From: Halobacteria archaeon HArc-gm2
GTDB taxonomy: Archaea > Halobacteriota > Halobacteria > Halobacteriales > Haloarculaceae
Direction of reading: 5' to 3'
Assembly: GCA_025517465.1 (NCBI GenBank)
Contig: JAOPKE010000014.1
Coordinates: forward strand, 1 to 41,706
DNA: 41,706 nucleotides
The notes beneath the pieces are model-generated. The model saw only the letters and a list, made by a program, of their open reading frames with translations. It ran no database searches and was not told the DNA's origin. Made by a program: the position numbers and the translations under genes. This document shows, in pieces, positions 30,402 through 38,736 of this stretch (position 1 is the stretch's first letter; each line of letters opens with the position of its first letter).

Positions 30402-31697
30402 ATGAGCGACCCAGAGCGCGGATTCGAGACGAACGCCTTGCACGTCGGACAGGAGACGCCGGAGTCCCACGCCAGTGCTCGCGCCCCACCCATCTATCAG
30501 ACCACGTCGTACGTCTTCGAGGACGCCGAGGACGCGGCCTCGCAGTTCGCCCTGGAGAAGCCGGGGCACATCTACTCGCGGCTGATGAACCCGACGAACA
30601 ACGTCCTCCAGGAGCGCATCGCCGCGCTCGAAGGGGGCGTCGGCGCCGTCGCGACGTCCTCGGGGATGGCCGCGCTCAACCTCGCGACGTTCCTGCTGGC
30701 CGACGCTGGCGACAACATCGTCACCGCGTCGTCGCTGTACGGCGGGACCTACACCTACTTCACCCACACCGCACCGCGGAACGGCGTCGAGGCGCGCTTC
30801 GTCGACACGCTCGACTACGAGGCCTACGAGGAAGCCATCGACGACGACACCGCGTACGTCCACTTCGAGACCATCGGGAACCCGTCGCTGGTGACGCCCG
30901 ACATCGAGCGACTGGCCGACATCGCTCACGACAACGGCGTCCCGCTGTTCGTCGACAACACCTTCGCGACGCCGTACCTCTGCAACCCGCTCGAACACGG
31001 CGCCGACGTCGTCTGGAACTCCACGACGAAGTGGATCCACGGCCACGGGACCACGGTGGGCGGCGTCCTCGTCGACGGCGGGAGCTTCCCCTGGGGCGAC
31101 CACGCCGAGAAATTCCCCGAGATCGCCCAGGAGAACCCCGCGTATCACGGCGTCAACTTCCACGAGACGTTCGGTCCGGCGGGGCTCACCTACGCCGCCA
31201 TCGCCCGCGGGCTGCGCGACATGGGGAACCAGCAGGCCCCCTTCGACGCCTGGCAGACCATCCAGGGCCTGGAGACGCTCCCGGTTCGGATGGAGCGCCA
31301 CTGCGAGAACGCGCTGGCCGTCGCGGAGTTCCTGGAGGACCACGACGACGTCTCCTGGGTCACCTATCCCGGCCTGGAGTCCCACGAGACCCACGACACC
31401 GCCAGCGAGTACCTCGACGGGGGGTACGGTGGCATGATCACCTTCGGCCTCGAAGAAGGCTACGACGCCGCCCGGTCGACCGTCGAGTCCACCGAGGTCG
31501 CCTCGCTGCTGGCCAACGTCGGCGACGCGAAGACGCTCATCATCCACCCGGCCTCCACCACCCACCAGCAGCTCACGGACGAGGAGAAGCAGGCCGCCGG
31601 CGTCACCGACGACCTGGTGCGCCTCTCCGTCGGGCTGGAATCGGCCGACGACATCGTTTCGGACCTCGACCAGGCCATCGAACAGGCGACGAACTAG
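30402..31697 (+). CDS. metY: O-acetylhomoserine sulfhydrylase family enzyme
   Basis: A 431-residue PLP-dependent enzyme of the Cys/Met metabolism family. The schiff-base lysine is Lys210 in NSTTKWIHGHG. Other signatures are 'SRLMNPTNNVLQERIAALEGG', 'SSLYGGTYTYFTHT' and 'LLANVGDAKTLIIHPASTTH'. Length and sequence favour O-acetyl(or succinyl)homoserine sulfhydrylase, giving homocysteine for methionine synthesis, over cystathionine synthases/lyases. The start follows a TATA box at leaderless spacing, and the inverted-repeat element lies about 150 bp upstream. A homoserine acetyltransferase gene, often adjacent, is not seen here. Confidence 0.93.
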   Translation: MSDPERGFETNALHVGQETPESHASARAPPIYQTTSYVFEDAEDAASQFALEKPGHIYSRLMNPTNNVLQERIAALEGGVGAVATSSGMAALNLATFLLADAGDNIVTASSLYGGTYTYFTHTAPRNGVEARFVDTLDYEAYEEAIDDDTAYVHFETIGNPSLVTPDIERLADIAHDNGVPLFVDNTFATPYLCNPLEHGADVVWNSTTKWIHGHGTTVGGVLVDGGSFPWGDHAEKFPEIAQENPAYHGVNFHETFGPAGLTYAAIARGLRDMGNQQAPFDAWQTIQGLETLPVRMERHCENALAVAEFLEDHDDVSWVTYPGLESHETHDTASEYLDGGYGGMITFGLEEGYDAARSTVESTEVASLLANVGDAKTLIIHPASTTHQQLTDEEKQAAGVTDDLVRLSVGLESADDIVSDLDQAIEQATN

Positions 31698-31786
31698 CCG
31701 CCGCGACTCCGTCACGACGGGGTTCCGTCGCGACCGATTCCCGCGACGACAAAACTTATCCGCGACTGTCCGGCAGTTCACGCTGA

Positions 31787-32122
31787 ATGTCCCCCACCGC
31801 CACCTCCAGCCAGCCCGCTCCACCGCTCGGAATCAAAATAGTCTGCGTGCTCGCGGCCGTCGGCGCCGCGTTCGGACTCCTCGGTTCGCTCGTGATGCTC
31901 GCCGCCGCGCCCCTCCTCGGCGTACTCGCGCTCGCACTCACGACCGCCCAGGCCGTCACAGTGTACGGGCTCTGGCACCTCCGGTCCTGGGCCTGGTGGG
32001 CCGGACTAGTCGTCTACGGACTCGGCGGCCTGTCACACCTCGCCGACCTGAACGTGGTCGGCTTCCTCGTCAGCGCGCTCGTCGTGGGCTATCTCCTGGC
32101 GAGGCGTCGGCTGTTCCGATAG
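31787..32122 (+). CDS. Hypothetical four-helix membrane protein
   Basis: A 111-residue protein with hydrophobic segments at about 16-33, 37-55, 62-82 and 86-104, a Ser/Thr/Pro-rich N-terminus and a basic C-terminal tail (RRRLFR). Tryptophan-rich 'YGLWHLRSWAWWAGLVVYG' is characteristic of small haloarchaeal membrane proteins of unknown function. It is convergent with serB, ending about 36 bp from its stop. Confidence 0.65.
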   Translation: MSPTATSSQPAPPLGIKIVCVLAAVGAAFGLLGSLVMLAAAPLLGVLALALTTAQAVTVYGLWHLRSWAWWAGLVVYGLGGLSHLADLNVVGFLVSALVVGYLLARRRLFR

Positions 32123-32157
32123 GAGTCGAGATCGCGCTCAGCCCCACGGTTCGACCG

Positions 32158-32790
32158 TTACAGAATGCCCTCCGCTTCCAGCAGGTCCCCCAGTTCTTCC
32201 ATCGTCACGACGGTCTCGTGGCAGGCCGGCTCCACGGCCGGTTTCGGGTCGAAGCCGATGGCCAGACTCGCCACCTGGAGCATCGGGAGGTCGTTGGCAC
32301 CGTCGCCGACGGCGACCGTCTCGGTCGGGTCCGCGTCGACGACGCTGGTGACGACTTCCAGCGAGTTGTCCTTCGTCCCCGTGATGTGGGGTCCGCGGAC
32401 GTCGCCGGTCAACTGGCCGTCCTCGACGAGCAGTCGATTGGCGACGATGGAGTCGACGGTGACGCCCTCGTGTTCCAGTGCGGCCGCGACGCCGCGCTCG
32501 AACCCGCCGGTGAGGATGGTGACGTAGTGGCCGGCGTCGCGGAGCGCCGCGATGACGTCGGCGGCCCCGGGTCGCAGGCGGACCTCGTCGAAGGCCGCCT
32601 GGGCCAGGTCGTCGTCCAGGTCGGCCAGCAGCTCACAGCGCTGGCGGAGGCTCTCGGCGTACTCGAGCTCGTCGTTCATCGCCCGCTCGGTGATGTCTGC
32701 CATGTCGTCGGCCGTGCCGTTCTGGCTCCCCAGCAGGACCGTCATCTCGGAGTCCGAGAGCGTCCCGTCGAAGTCGAACGCGATTAGCAT
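32158..32790 (-). CDS. serB: Phosphoserine phosphatase
   Basis: Final step of serine synthesis, hydrolysing O-phosphoserine. The 210-residue HAD-superfamily enzyme begins MLIAFDFDGTLSDSE, with the nucleophile and acid/base in DFDGT (7-11). Motif II lies in 'VTILTGGFERGV' and motif IV in 'AVGDGANDLPML', which coordinates magnesium. The family also contains related small-molecule phosphatases, but the GDGANDLPML signature fits SerB. It may be translationally coupled to a short upstream frame whose stop overlaps this ATG. Confidence 0.92.
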   Translation of the reverse strand: MLIAFDFDGTLSDSEMTVLLGSQNGTADDMADITERAMNDELEYAESLRQRCELLADLDDDLAQAAFDEVRLRPGAADVIAALRDAGHYVTILTGGFERGVAAALEHEGVTVDSIVANRLLVEDGQLTGDVRGPHITGTKDNSLEVVTSVVDADPTETVAVGDGANDLPMLQVASLAIGFDPKPAVEPACHETVVTMEELGDLLEAEGIL

Positions 32791-33053
32791 TGACGCGGAG
32801 TTGCCCCTCGGGGGTCACAAAGCCCCCGGTTTCGGGTGGAGCGACGCGACCCGGGCGCTCGGTAGTCGTCGGACTCCGCGGTCTCGTCGGCGACGGGGAC
32901 GTAGCACCCGTATCCTTCGGTCCGGGCGGTGGGTTGGTAGCCAGTGCCATCGCGTTCGAACATCGGTCCGTCGCCGGGTGGCCCTCGGTGGGCGCGACCG
33001 GCGATCACGAATTCGTCGAGGGATACGACCGCTGGTTCCTCGAGTTCGACCAC
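32784..33053 (-). CDS. Possible small protein between esterase and serB
   Basis: An 89-residue frame starting with GTG at 33053. Its first ~65 residues have GC-rich third positions and a fairly acidic composition (MVELEEPAVVSLDEF ... VPVADETAESDDY); the last 25 residues are basic and look non-coding. The stop codon TAA overlaps the serB start (ATGCTAA), and the frame begins 37 bp after the esterase stop, so it could be a middle gene of an operon or a decayed gene. No family recognised; the call is weak. Confidence 0.3.
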   Translation of the reverse strand: MVELEEPAVVSLDEFVIAGRAHRGPPGDGPMFERDGTGYQPTARTEGYGCYVPVADETAESDDYRAPGSRRSTRNRGLCDPRGATPRQC

Positions 33054-33089
33054 TGTGGCTCGTATCGGCGGTGAGCGCGGGCCGTCTGC

Positions 33090-34505
33090 TCACCCGGTGT
33101 AGGGGAACGACGCCGCGGAGACGTCGCGAACGAAGACGAGCCCGTCGAGCACTTCGCCGGGCGGCTCCGGCAGTGGTCGGGCGCCGTTCTCCGGAGCGCT
33201 GGGTGTCGTGACCTGTATCGTCGAGGCCCCTGCTATCCACTCGTCGAGTACGGACCGCTCGCGCGCCGCCTCGAAGTCGAGAAACAGCGGCGACGAGGAG
33301 GCGTCAGCGAGCGTCGATTCGAGCGTCCCGTCCAGGAGACCGCCCGTCTCGAACGTCTCGAACTCGGTCTTCGCGTGGTTGGCCGGCACCGCGAACGACC
33401 CCGACCCGAACAGCAGTCCCAGCGAGTAGTAGTCCGAGCCGAACTCGTCGGCCAGGTGCTGGCCCATCCGCGTTCCCGGCTTACTCGCCGGTGCGGCGTT
33501 CCCCATCGTGTGGTTCGCGCTCCCCATCACGACGGCCCGGTCCGCGCCCGTCCACTCCCGGAGCCACGCCACGTTGTCGGCCATCGCCCTGTCGCGTATC
33601 TCTTTGCCAGCCGGAAACTCCTCGGTGGCGAACTTCTCCATGAACCGGAGCCCCTGCTCCAGCGTCCAGACGTGTCGCTGTGCGAGTTCCAACGCGGACT
33701 CGGAGCCCTGTTCGACGTACTCGCCCTCTTTCGTCTCCAGTCGGGTCCGGAGGTCCTCGATCAGGGCGACCTGCGAGTCGGTCATGTACGCAGACGCGGA
33801 CCCGTGGGACCGCGTGGTGAGCGGCTCCAGCGAGTCGGCTATCTCGGTCAGGTAGTCCGGGTCGACGCGCTCGAGGTAGGTGCGGAGCGCCCTCGCGTTC
33901 ACGTCGTAGAACTGGGCGTCGTACCCTCGCACGGCGACGCGGTCGTCCCGCGGTCGCCCCTCGTTGAACGCACGGAGCCACGCCAGCATCTCCCGGACCT
34001 GGTCCGACCCCCAGAAGTGGAACTCGAGGGCGGACAGCGCCGATTCGAGATCGCCCTCGCCCTCGGTGACGTACGCGTTCACGGGCGCGAACTCGCCGAG
34101 GGTCCCCTCCATCGCGATCAGGCGATAGCCGTGGTCGCTCACGAGTCTTCGGACGAGCAGGCGGGGAATCGACTTGAACTCGCTGACGCCGTGGGAGGCC
34201 TCACCGATGCCCACGATGGCAGATTCCGCGAGCCGATTTGCGACGGCGTCGAGGTTCTCGGCCGAGGCGGTCAGTTCGAACGGGACCGCCTCCCGCTCGA
34301 TGGCGTCGAGGAGTTCGCTCGACGCCGCCGTTTCGGTCGTCGGTGCGTCCGACGTGGTCGCGTCAGTGCTGGTGGTGGACGTCGAGTTCGGTGCCGTTTC
34401 TCCCGCACCGTCGTCACCGCCGATGCATCCCGAGAGCGCACTGGCTCCGAGTGCCCCGGCCAGCGCCGCGAACTCGCGCCGCGAAACGTCGCTTTCCCGT
34501 CTCAT
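33090..34505 (-). CDS. Erythromycin-esterase-like Tat lipoprotein
   Basis: A 471-residue secreted protein. MRRESDVSRREF is a twin-arginine signal, with a lipobox at LSGC (Cys27) and a Thr/Ser linker to about 60, so it should be lipid-anchored outside the cell. The rest belongs to the erythromycin esterase (EreA/B) superfamily: GIGEASHGVSEF near 110, 'HFWGSDQVREMLAWLRAFN', 'GYDAQFYDVN' and 'ADRAVVMGSANHTMGN', which provide the conserved Glu and His residues. Archaeal members have unknown substrates, so macrolide hydrolysis should not be assumed. The ATG at 34505 is chosen because it begins the Tat signal. Confidence 0.85.
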   Translation of the reverse strand: MRRESDVSRREFAALAGALGASALSGCIGGDDGAGETAPNSTSTTSTDATTSDAPTTETAASSELLDAIEREAVPFELTASAENLDAVANRLAESAIVGIGEASHGVSEFKSIPRLLVRRLVSDHGYRLIAMEGTLGEFAPVNAYVTEGEGDLESALSALEFHFWGSDQVREMLAWLRAFNEGRPRDDRVAVRGYDAQFYDVNARALRTYLERVDPDYLTEIADSLEPLTTRSHGSASAYMTDSQVALIEDLRTRLETKEGEYVEQGSESALELAQRHVWTLEQGLRFMEKFATEEFPAGKEIRDRAMADNVAWLREWTGADRAVVMGSANHTMGNAAPASKPGTRMGQHLADEFGSDYYSLGLLFGSGSFAVPANHAKTEFETFETGGLLDGTLESTLADASSSPLFLDFEAARERSVLDEWIAGASTIQVTTPSAPENGARPLPEPPGEVLDGLVFVRDVSAASFPYTG

Positions 34506-34554
34506 GAGTGATCGCCTCACGCTTCGGCGAGCGAGCGAAAGAAGCCCTTCGCAG

Positions 34555-34573
34555 GTTTCCACGTCGTGGAAAC
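34555..34573. promoter_or_regulatory. Palindrome upstream of the esterase-like gene
   Basis: GTTTCCAC-GTC-GTGGAAAC, a perfect 8-bp dyad centred about 59 bp before the ATG at 34505. It resembles the dyad half of an origin recognition box (TTTCCAC) but lacks the G-rich tail. An operator is possible. Confidence 0.35.
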
Positions 34574-34697
34574 GATGGCACGGATCACCGCGTTTATCCG
34601 CCCACTGTCCGAAGCCAGGCGCCGAACCGTCCCGGAGTTGCGCGCCACTCCCATCGGTTTTCGTGGAGGGCCGTCCGGCGGTGGACCGTCCGGAACC

Positions 34698-36878
34698 CTA
34701 CGGCGTCGGTGGGCTGCCGTCGTAACCGTCGACGTCGCTGTAGAAGTTCAGCATCGCGAACTTCAGCTTGTCCGGGTCGATGTCGATCATCTCCCGGCGT
34801 TCCTCCGGCGGGAAGGTGCCACGGACGGCGTAGTCGCGCATCTCCATCTCCGCCTCTTGCGTGTAACGTTTGTCGAGCAGGATGCGGGCGCCGAAGTCCT
34901 CCGGCGAGCGAACCACCCGGCCCAGGGCCTGCCGGGTCTTGCGGACCGTCGGGATCTCGACCGCGTATCGCCAGCCGGCCTCCTCGTCGTTCTCCGTATC
35001 GAACGCCGTCTCGTAGGCCTCCTGGACGGCGTCCATCCGGTCGTCCAGGTGGGGGTAGGGGACGCCGACGACGACGACGGTGCGGGCGTCGTCGCCGTCG
35101 TAGCTCACGCCCTCGCCCAGGGTGCCCCACAGCGAGGTGAACAGCACCGCGTCGTCGTCGTCGACGAACGACTCCCGCATGTCGTGGGCCGATTCGCCCG
35201 GCCGGTCCAGGTAGGTCGTCCCGTCGACGTCGACGCGCTCGTGGTAGCGTTCGGCCTCGGCGTAGCTCGGGAAGAACGCCAGGGTGTTGCCGGGCGTCAT
35301 CCGGGCGGCGTCTTCCAGCACGCCGCCGATGGTGTCCTGGGTCGCCGGGTCGTCGCGCTCGCTGGCGAACAGTGCCGGGCCGGAGACGGCGTAGGTGCGC
35401 CGGCGTTCTTCGGGGAACTGCGCGCCGTAGGCCATCGTCTCCACCTCGTCGAGCCCGAGGACGTCTGCGGTCACGTCGAAGGGGCGCAACGTCGCGCTCA
35501 TCAGGACGGCGGCGTGCAGCTCCTCGAACAGGTCCGTCGTCACGTTCGAGGGGATGCAGGTGTACAGCTCCGCGCGGCCGTACACCTCGCCGGTGCCCTC
35601 GTCACGCCGGACCGAGACTACCGGATACTGGCCGAGGTCGTCGCTCTCGGCGAGCCAGTCCGATAGAAACTGAGCGGCCTGGAGCGTCTGGCACTCCTCG
35701 CGCGTGCTCGTCTCGCCGTTCTTGAACGCTTCCTCGTACTCCTCGTCCAGGTCGCGACCCAGTTCGACGGCCTGGTCGAGTTCCTCGTGGAACCCCGGGC
35801 CGGAGTACGCCTGGAGGAACGCCAGCGTCAGGTCGTCGCGGCGGTCCTCGTTCGCGATGGGAAGGTCCTCCCAGTGTTCGTCGACGGCCTCCCGCTGCCC
35901 GAACCCGAAGGCGTCGTCGTAGGCCTGGCGAATCGCCCGGAGGAACGTCGCGATCACGTTGTGAGCGGCCTCCGAGCGGGCGTCGTCCGTGTCGGCGAGT
36001 TCGTCGACGGCGCTCTCCAGCGTCGTCTCGGTGAGCGTCCGCCGGGCGTGGTCCCGGGCCGCGTCTTCGACGTTGTGGGCCTCGTCGAAGACGGCGATGA
36101 CGTCCTCCGGGTCCCGGCCGAGCCAGCGGAAGAACTGCTCGCGGATGCCCGGGTTCAGGAGGTGGTGGTAGTTGCAGACGACGAGGTCCACGCCCTCCAT
36201 CCCCTCCTTGAGCAGTTCGTAGCCACAGAGGCCGCGCTCGTGGGCGTACTCGTAGACGTCGTCGGGCGTCCGGACGTCGTCGTTGAGCCAGGCGTAGAAG
36301 TCCGTCGTGTCGGTCGTGAGGTTGCGGTAGTAGTGGTCGCAGGTCGACCGCTCGGTCTCCAGTTCTTCGATCTCCTCCTGGAGGTGCTGGAGTTCGTCGA
36401 CGACGGAACTGCGGGCCTCGGCCGCTTCGTCGCTGCCCTCCTGCATCTCCTCGAGGAGGTCCGCCTGGCGCTGTTCGAGTTCGGCGGCGTCCTGTTCGGC
36501 CTCGGCCAGGTCGCGGGTCGTGTCACGCAGCGCCTGGCACTCCTCGTAGTCGACGTCGATGTGGCACATCGACCCCTTGCCGCGGAAGACGACGGCGCGC
36601 AGCCGCTCTCGTTCGGTGATGGCCCTGGCGTCCTCGACGAACTGGCGCATCTGCTGGTGGACGTTGGTCGTGATGACGACGGTCTTGTTGGCGTGTCTGG
36701 CGTACTCCAGGGCCGGGACGAGCGACGCCAGCGTCTTCCCGGTGCCACAGGCCCCCTCGAAGAGCACGTCGCGACCGTCGGTCAGCGCCTCGTGGATGGT
36801 GGCCATCGCCTCGCGCTGGTGGTCGTACGGCTCCTCGTAGGGGAAAAACCGCAGGTAGTCGTCGTCGGTCGTCGCCAC
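34698..36878 (-). CDS. XPD/DinG-type ATP-dependent DNA helicase
   Basis: A 726-residue 5'-3' superfamily-2 helicase. Walker A is EGACGTGKT (41-49), DEAH 265-268, and four cysteines (105, 114, 180 and 218) are placed to ligate the 4Fe-4S cluster of the XPD family. Between Cys114 and Cys180 lies a highly charged coiled coil (about 122-178). C-terminal motifs include 'LMSATLRPFDVTADVLGLDE', 'FTSLWGTLGEGVSYDG' and 'RQALGRVVRSPEDFG'. It probably acts in excision repair or in unwinding of DNA structures. The GTG at 36878 lies nine nt from a perfect 20-bp palindrome. Confidence 0.9.
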   Translation of the reverse strand: MATTDDDYLRFFPYEEPYDHQREAMATIHEALTDGRDVLFEGACGTGKTLASLVPALEYARHANKTVVITTNVHQQMRQFVEDARAITERERLRAVVFRGKGSMCHIDVDYEECQALRDTTRDLAEAEQDAAELEQRQADLLEEMQEGSDEAAEARSSVVDELQHLQEEIEELETERSTCDHYYRNLTTDTTDFYAWLNDDVRTPDDVYEYAHERGLCGYELLKEGMEGVDLVVCNYHHLLNPGIREQFFRWLGRDPEDVIAVFDEAHNVEDAARDHARRTLTETTLESAVDELADTDDARSEAAHNVIATFLRAIRQAYDDAFGFGQREAVDEHWEDLPIANEDRRDDLTLAFLQAYSGPGFHEELDQAVELGRDLDEEYEEAFKNGETSTREECQTLQAAQFLSDWLAESDDLGQYPVVSVRRDEGTGEVYGRAELYTCIPSNVTTDLFEELHAAVLMSATLRPFDVTADVLGLDEVETMAYGAQFPEERRRTYAVSGPALFASERDDPATQDTIGGVLEDAARMTPGNTLAFFPSYAEAERYHERVDVDGTTYLDRPGESAHDMRESFVDDDDAVLFTSLWGTLGEGVSYDGDDARTVVVVGVPYPHLDDRMDAVQEAYETAFDTENDEEAGWRYAVEIPTVRKTRQALGRVVRSPEDFGARILLDKRYTQEAEMEMRDYAVRGTFPPEERREMIDIDPDKLKFAMLNFYSDVDGYDGSPPTP

Positions 36879-36887
36879 GAGGATAGG

Positions 36888-36907
36888 TTTGACCGCTATC
36901 GGTCAAA
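36888..36907. promoter_or_regulatory. Perfect palindrome at the XPD-like helicase promoter
   Basis: TTTGACCG-CTAT-CGGTCAAA, an 8-bp perfect inverted repeat with a 4-bp spacer, 10-29 bp before the GTG start. It covers the position where the TATA box and transcription start would be, so a bound dimeric regulator would block transcription. Confidence 0.5.
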
Positions 36908-36952
36908 AGGGTTCGGCACGGGGCGGAGGTGATACCACCCCAGCGGGGGCTG

Positions 36953-37927
36953 CTACAGCGTCTCCGTCTCGAGGTAGACCCGGTCGATCCCCTCCTGTAC
37001 CCCCCGGAGGGCCTCCTGGATGTCCGTGATCCGGGCGTCGATGTCCTCGGCGTCGAGATCGGGCTCGAAGGCGACGTCGCCGGTGACGAGGATCTGGCCG
37101 GGCCCGAAGTAGACCGTGCGGAAGTCGAGGACCTCGGCCACGCCGGGGTGGTCCGCGATGATCGCTCGTAGCTCGTCCTCCTCGTCCTTCGGGAGGCTCT
37201 CGCCCAGCAGGAGCCGCTTGTTCTCCCAGGCGAGCGCGACGGCGAAGCTCATCAGCATGATCCCGATCAGCAGCGCCGAGACCCGGTCGAAGAAGGGGTT
37301 CCCGGTCTGCTGTTCGAGGAAGAGGCCGACCAGCGCGATGACGATGCCGAGCAGGGCGATGGTGTCCTCGGTCAGCGCGGTCAGCGTGGTCGTGTCGCTC
37401 GTCTTGCGGAACGCCTCGCGGTAGCCGCTCCAGTCGTTGGCGTTCATCTGGCGTTGCATCTCCGCGCGAGCCTTGTAGAGTGCCCAGGTCTCGAAGACGA
37501 ACGCGCCGAGGAGGACGGTGTAGTTCACCCAGAGCGGGTCGAGCCACGCGGGCGGGGTGAAGCTGATCCAGAGGAATTCGACGGCCTCGCCGGGGTGTGG
37601 GCCGCCGCCGTGACCGCCGCTCGTGAGCTGGCTGTAGCCGTGTTTCAGGCTCTCCCAGCCGGCGATGCCGAACAGGAACACGGACACCAGGAAGCTGTAG
37701 AAGAACTGCGACTTCCCGTACCCGAAGGGGTGCTGGCGGTCGCGCGCCCGGTCGCTGTACCGGATCCCGATCAGGAGGAACACCTGGTTGCCCGTGTCGG
37801 AGAGGCTGTGGTACGTCTCCGACAGCATCGCGGCGCTGCCGGTGAGGAGGAATCCGAAGAACTTGAGGACGGCGATGGCCCCGTTGGCGACGAGCGCCGC
37901 GAGGACGACCGATTTGCTTCCTGCCAT
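36953..37927 (-). CDS. Cation diffusion facilitator transporter
   Basis: A 324-residue membrane transporter of the CDF family exporting divalent metals (Zn, Co, Mn or Fe) in exchange for protons. Six hydrophobic segments lie in the first 230 residues; the metal site is indicated by ETYHSLSDTGNQ in helix 2 (His40, Asp44) and by 'ALTEDTIALLG' in helix 5. A long loop with GGHGGGPHPG may assist metal capture. Residues about 240-324 form the cytoplasmic dimerisation domain. The ATG at 37927 (MAGSKSVVLAALVANG) is chosen; upstream in-frame sequence is antisense to the phosphoesterase gene. Confidence 0.92.
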   Translation of the reverse strand: MAGSKSVVLAALVANGAIAVLKFFGFLLTGSAAMLSETYHSLSDTGNQVFLLIGIRYSDRARDRQHPFGYGKSQFFYSFLVSVFLFGIAGWESLKHGYSQLTSGGHGGGPHPGEAVEFLWISFTPPAWLDPLWVNYTVLLGAFVFETWALYKARAEMQRQMNANDWSGYREAFRKTSDTTTLTALTEDTIALLGIVIALVGLFLEQQTGNPFFDRVSALLIGIMLMSFAVALAWENKRLLLGESLPKDEEDELRAIIADHPGVAEVLDFRTVYFGPGQILVTGDVAFEPDLDAEDIDARITDIQEALRGVQEGIDRVYLETETL

Positions 37928-37993
37928 CGCCGGGACGACTCGCGGCCGGACCAAAGGGGTTCGGGATTTAACGCCGGAGCGACAAGCCCGAGT

Positions 37994-38503
37994 ATGCTCG
38001 CTATCGTCTCCGACACCCACGGCACCGACGGCCATCGACTCGAGGGTCGCACCCTCGAAGCCGTTCGCGAGGCCGACACCGTCGTCCACGCCGGCGACTT
38101 CACCACCGAGGCCGTCTACGACGCGTTCGCGGCCGAGTCGAACGACCTGGTGGCAGTCCACGGGAACAACGACGACCCGTCGCTGGTCGAGCGGCTGTCG
38201 TCCGTCGAGACGCTGGAGTGGCAGGGCTGGCGGTTCGTGGTCGTTCACGGCCACGAACACTCGGAGACGTCACTGTCGATGCTCGCGCGACAAGAGAACG
38301 CTGACGTCGTCGTGGTCGGTCACTCGCATCGGCCGGAACTGGGGGAACTGGCCGGTCGAGTGCTGGTCAATCCGGGGAGTCACGCCGACCCGCGTCAGTT
38401 TCGGCCGGGACACGCCGAGGCCACTGCCACTGCCGAGAGACTGGTGGTTCGGTCGCATCGACCGGGTGAGGGGGTCGTTGGGGAGGTGAGCCGTCCGTCG
38501 TGA
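37994..38503 (+). CDS. YfcE/MJ0936-type metallophosphoesterase
   Basis: A 169-residue dimetal phosphodiesterase of the calcineurin-like superfamily. The signature SDTHG (Asp7, His9), HAGDF (Asp35 region), GNND (58-61), GHEH and GHSHRPEL is complete. Family members hydrolyse phosphodiesters in vitro, with physiological substrates mostly unknown. A TATA-like GATTTAAC lies about 25 nt before the ATG at 37994, which decides this start. It is divergent from the CDF transporter with a 66-bp shared promoter region. The last ~20 residues are basic and poorly conserved in look. Confidence 0.88.
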   Translation: MLAIVSDTHGTDGHRLEGRTLEAVREADTVVHAGDFTTEAVYDAFAAESNDLVAVHGNNDDPSLVERLSSVETLEWQGWRFVVVHGHEHSETSLSMLARQENADVVVVGHSHRPELGELAGRVLVNPGSHADPRQFRPGHAEATATAERLVVRSHRPGEGVVGEVSRPS

Positions 38504-38736
38504 GCGCGACAGCACAGGCGTGTACTGTCAGTCCCGGAGCGCGGTCCAACGCCCGGGACGGCGGTCGGTCGTGTCCGGTCGGGTGTGTGTCCGGTCGGGG
38601 GTCGGTCCGGCCGCGGAGGGCCGAAGCGAGTCGGCGCATTCACTTCTAGGTAACCGAATCAAAAAATACCCACTGTAAACTCAAATGGCCGTTTTACAGA
38701 ACTCGATTCGTCGGATCGGTACGTCAAGTCGCCGTT

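Noticed and set aside
30192-31823. 543-codon open frame opposite metY
   Set aside because: Antisense shadow with the same V/G/D/R-rich character. It also crosses the inverted-repeat element.
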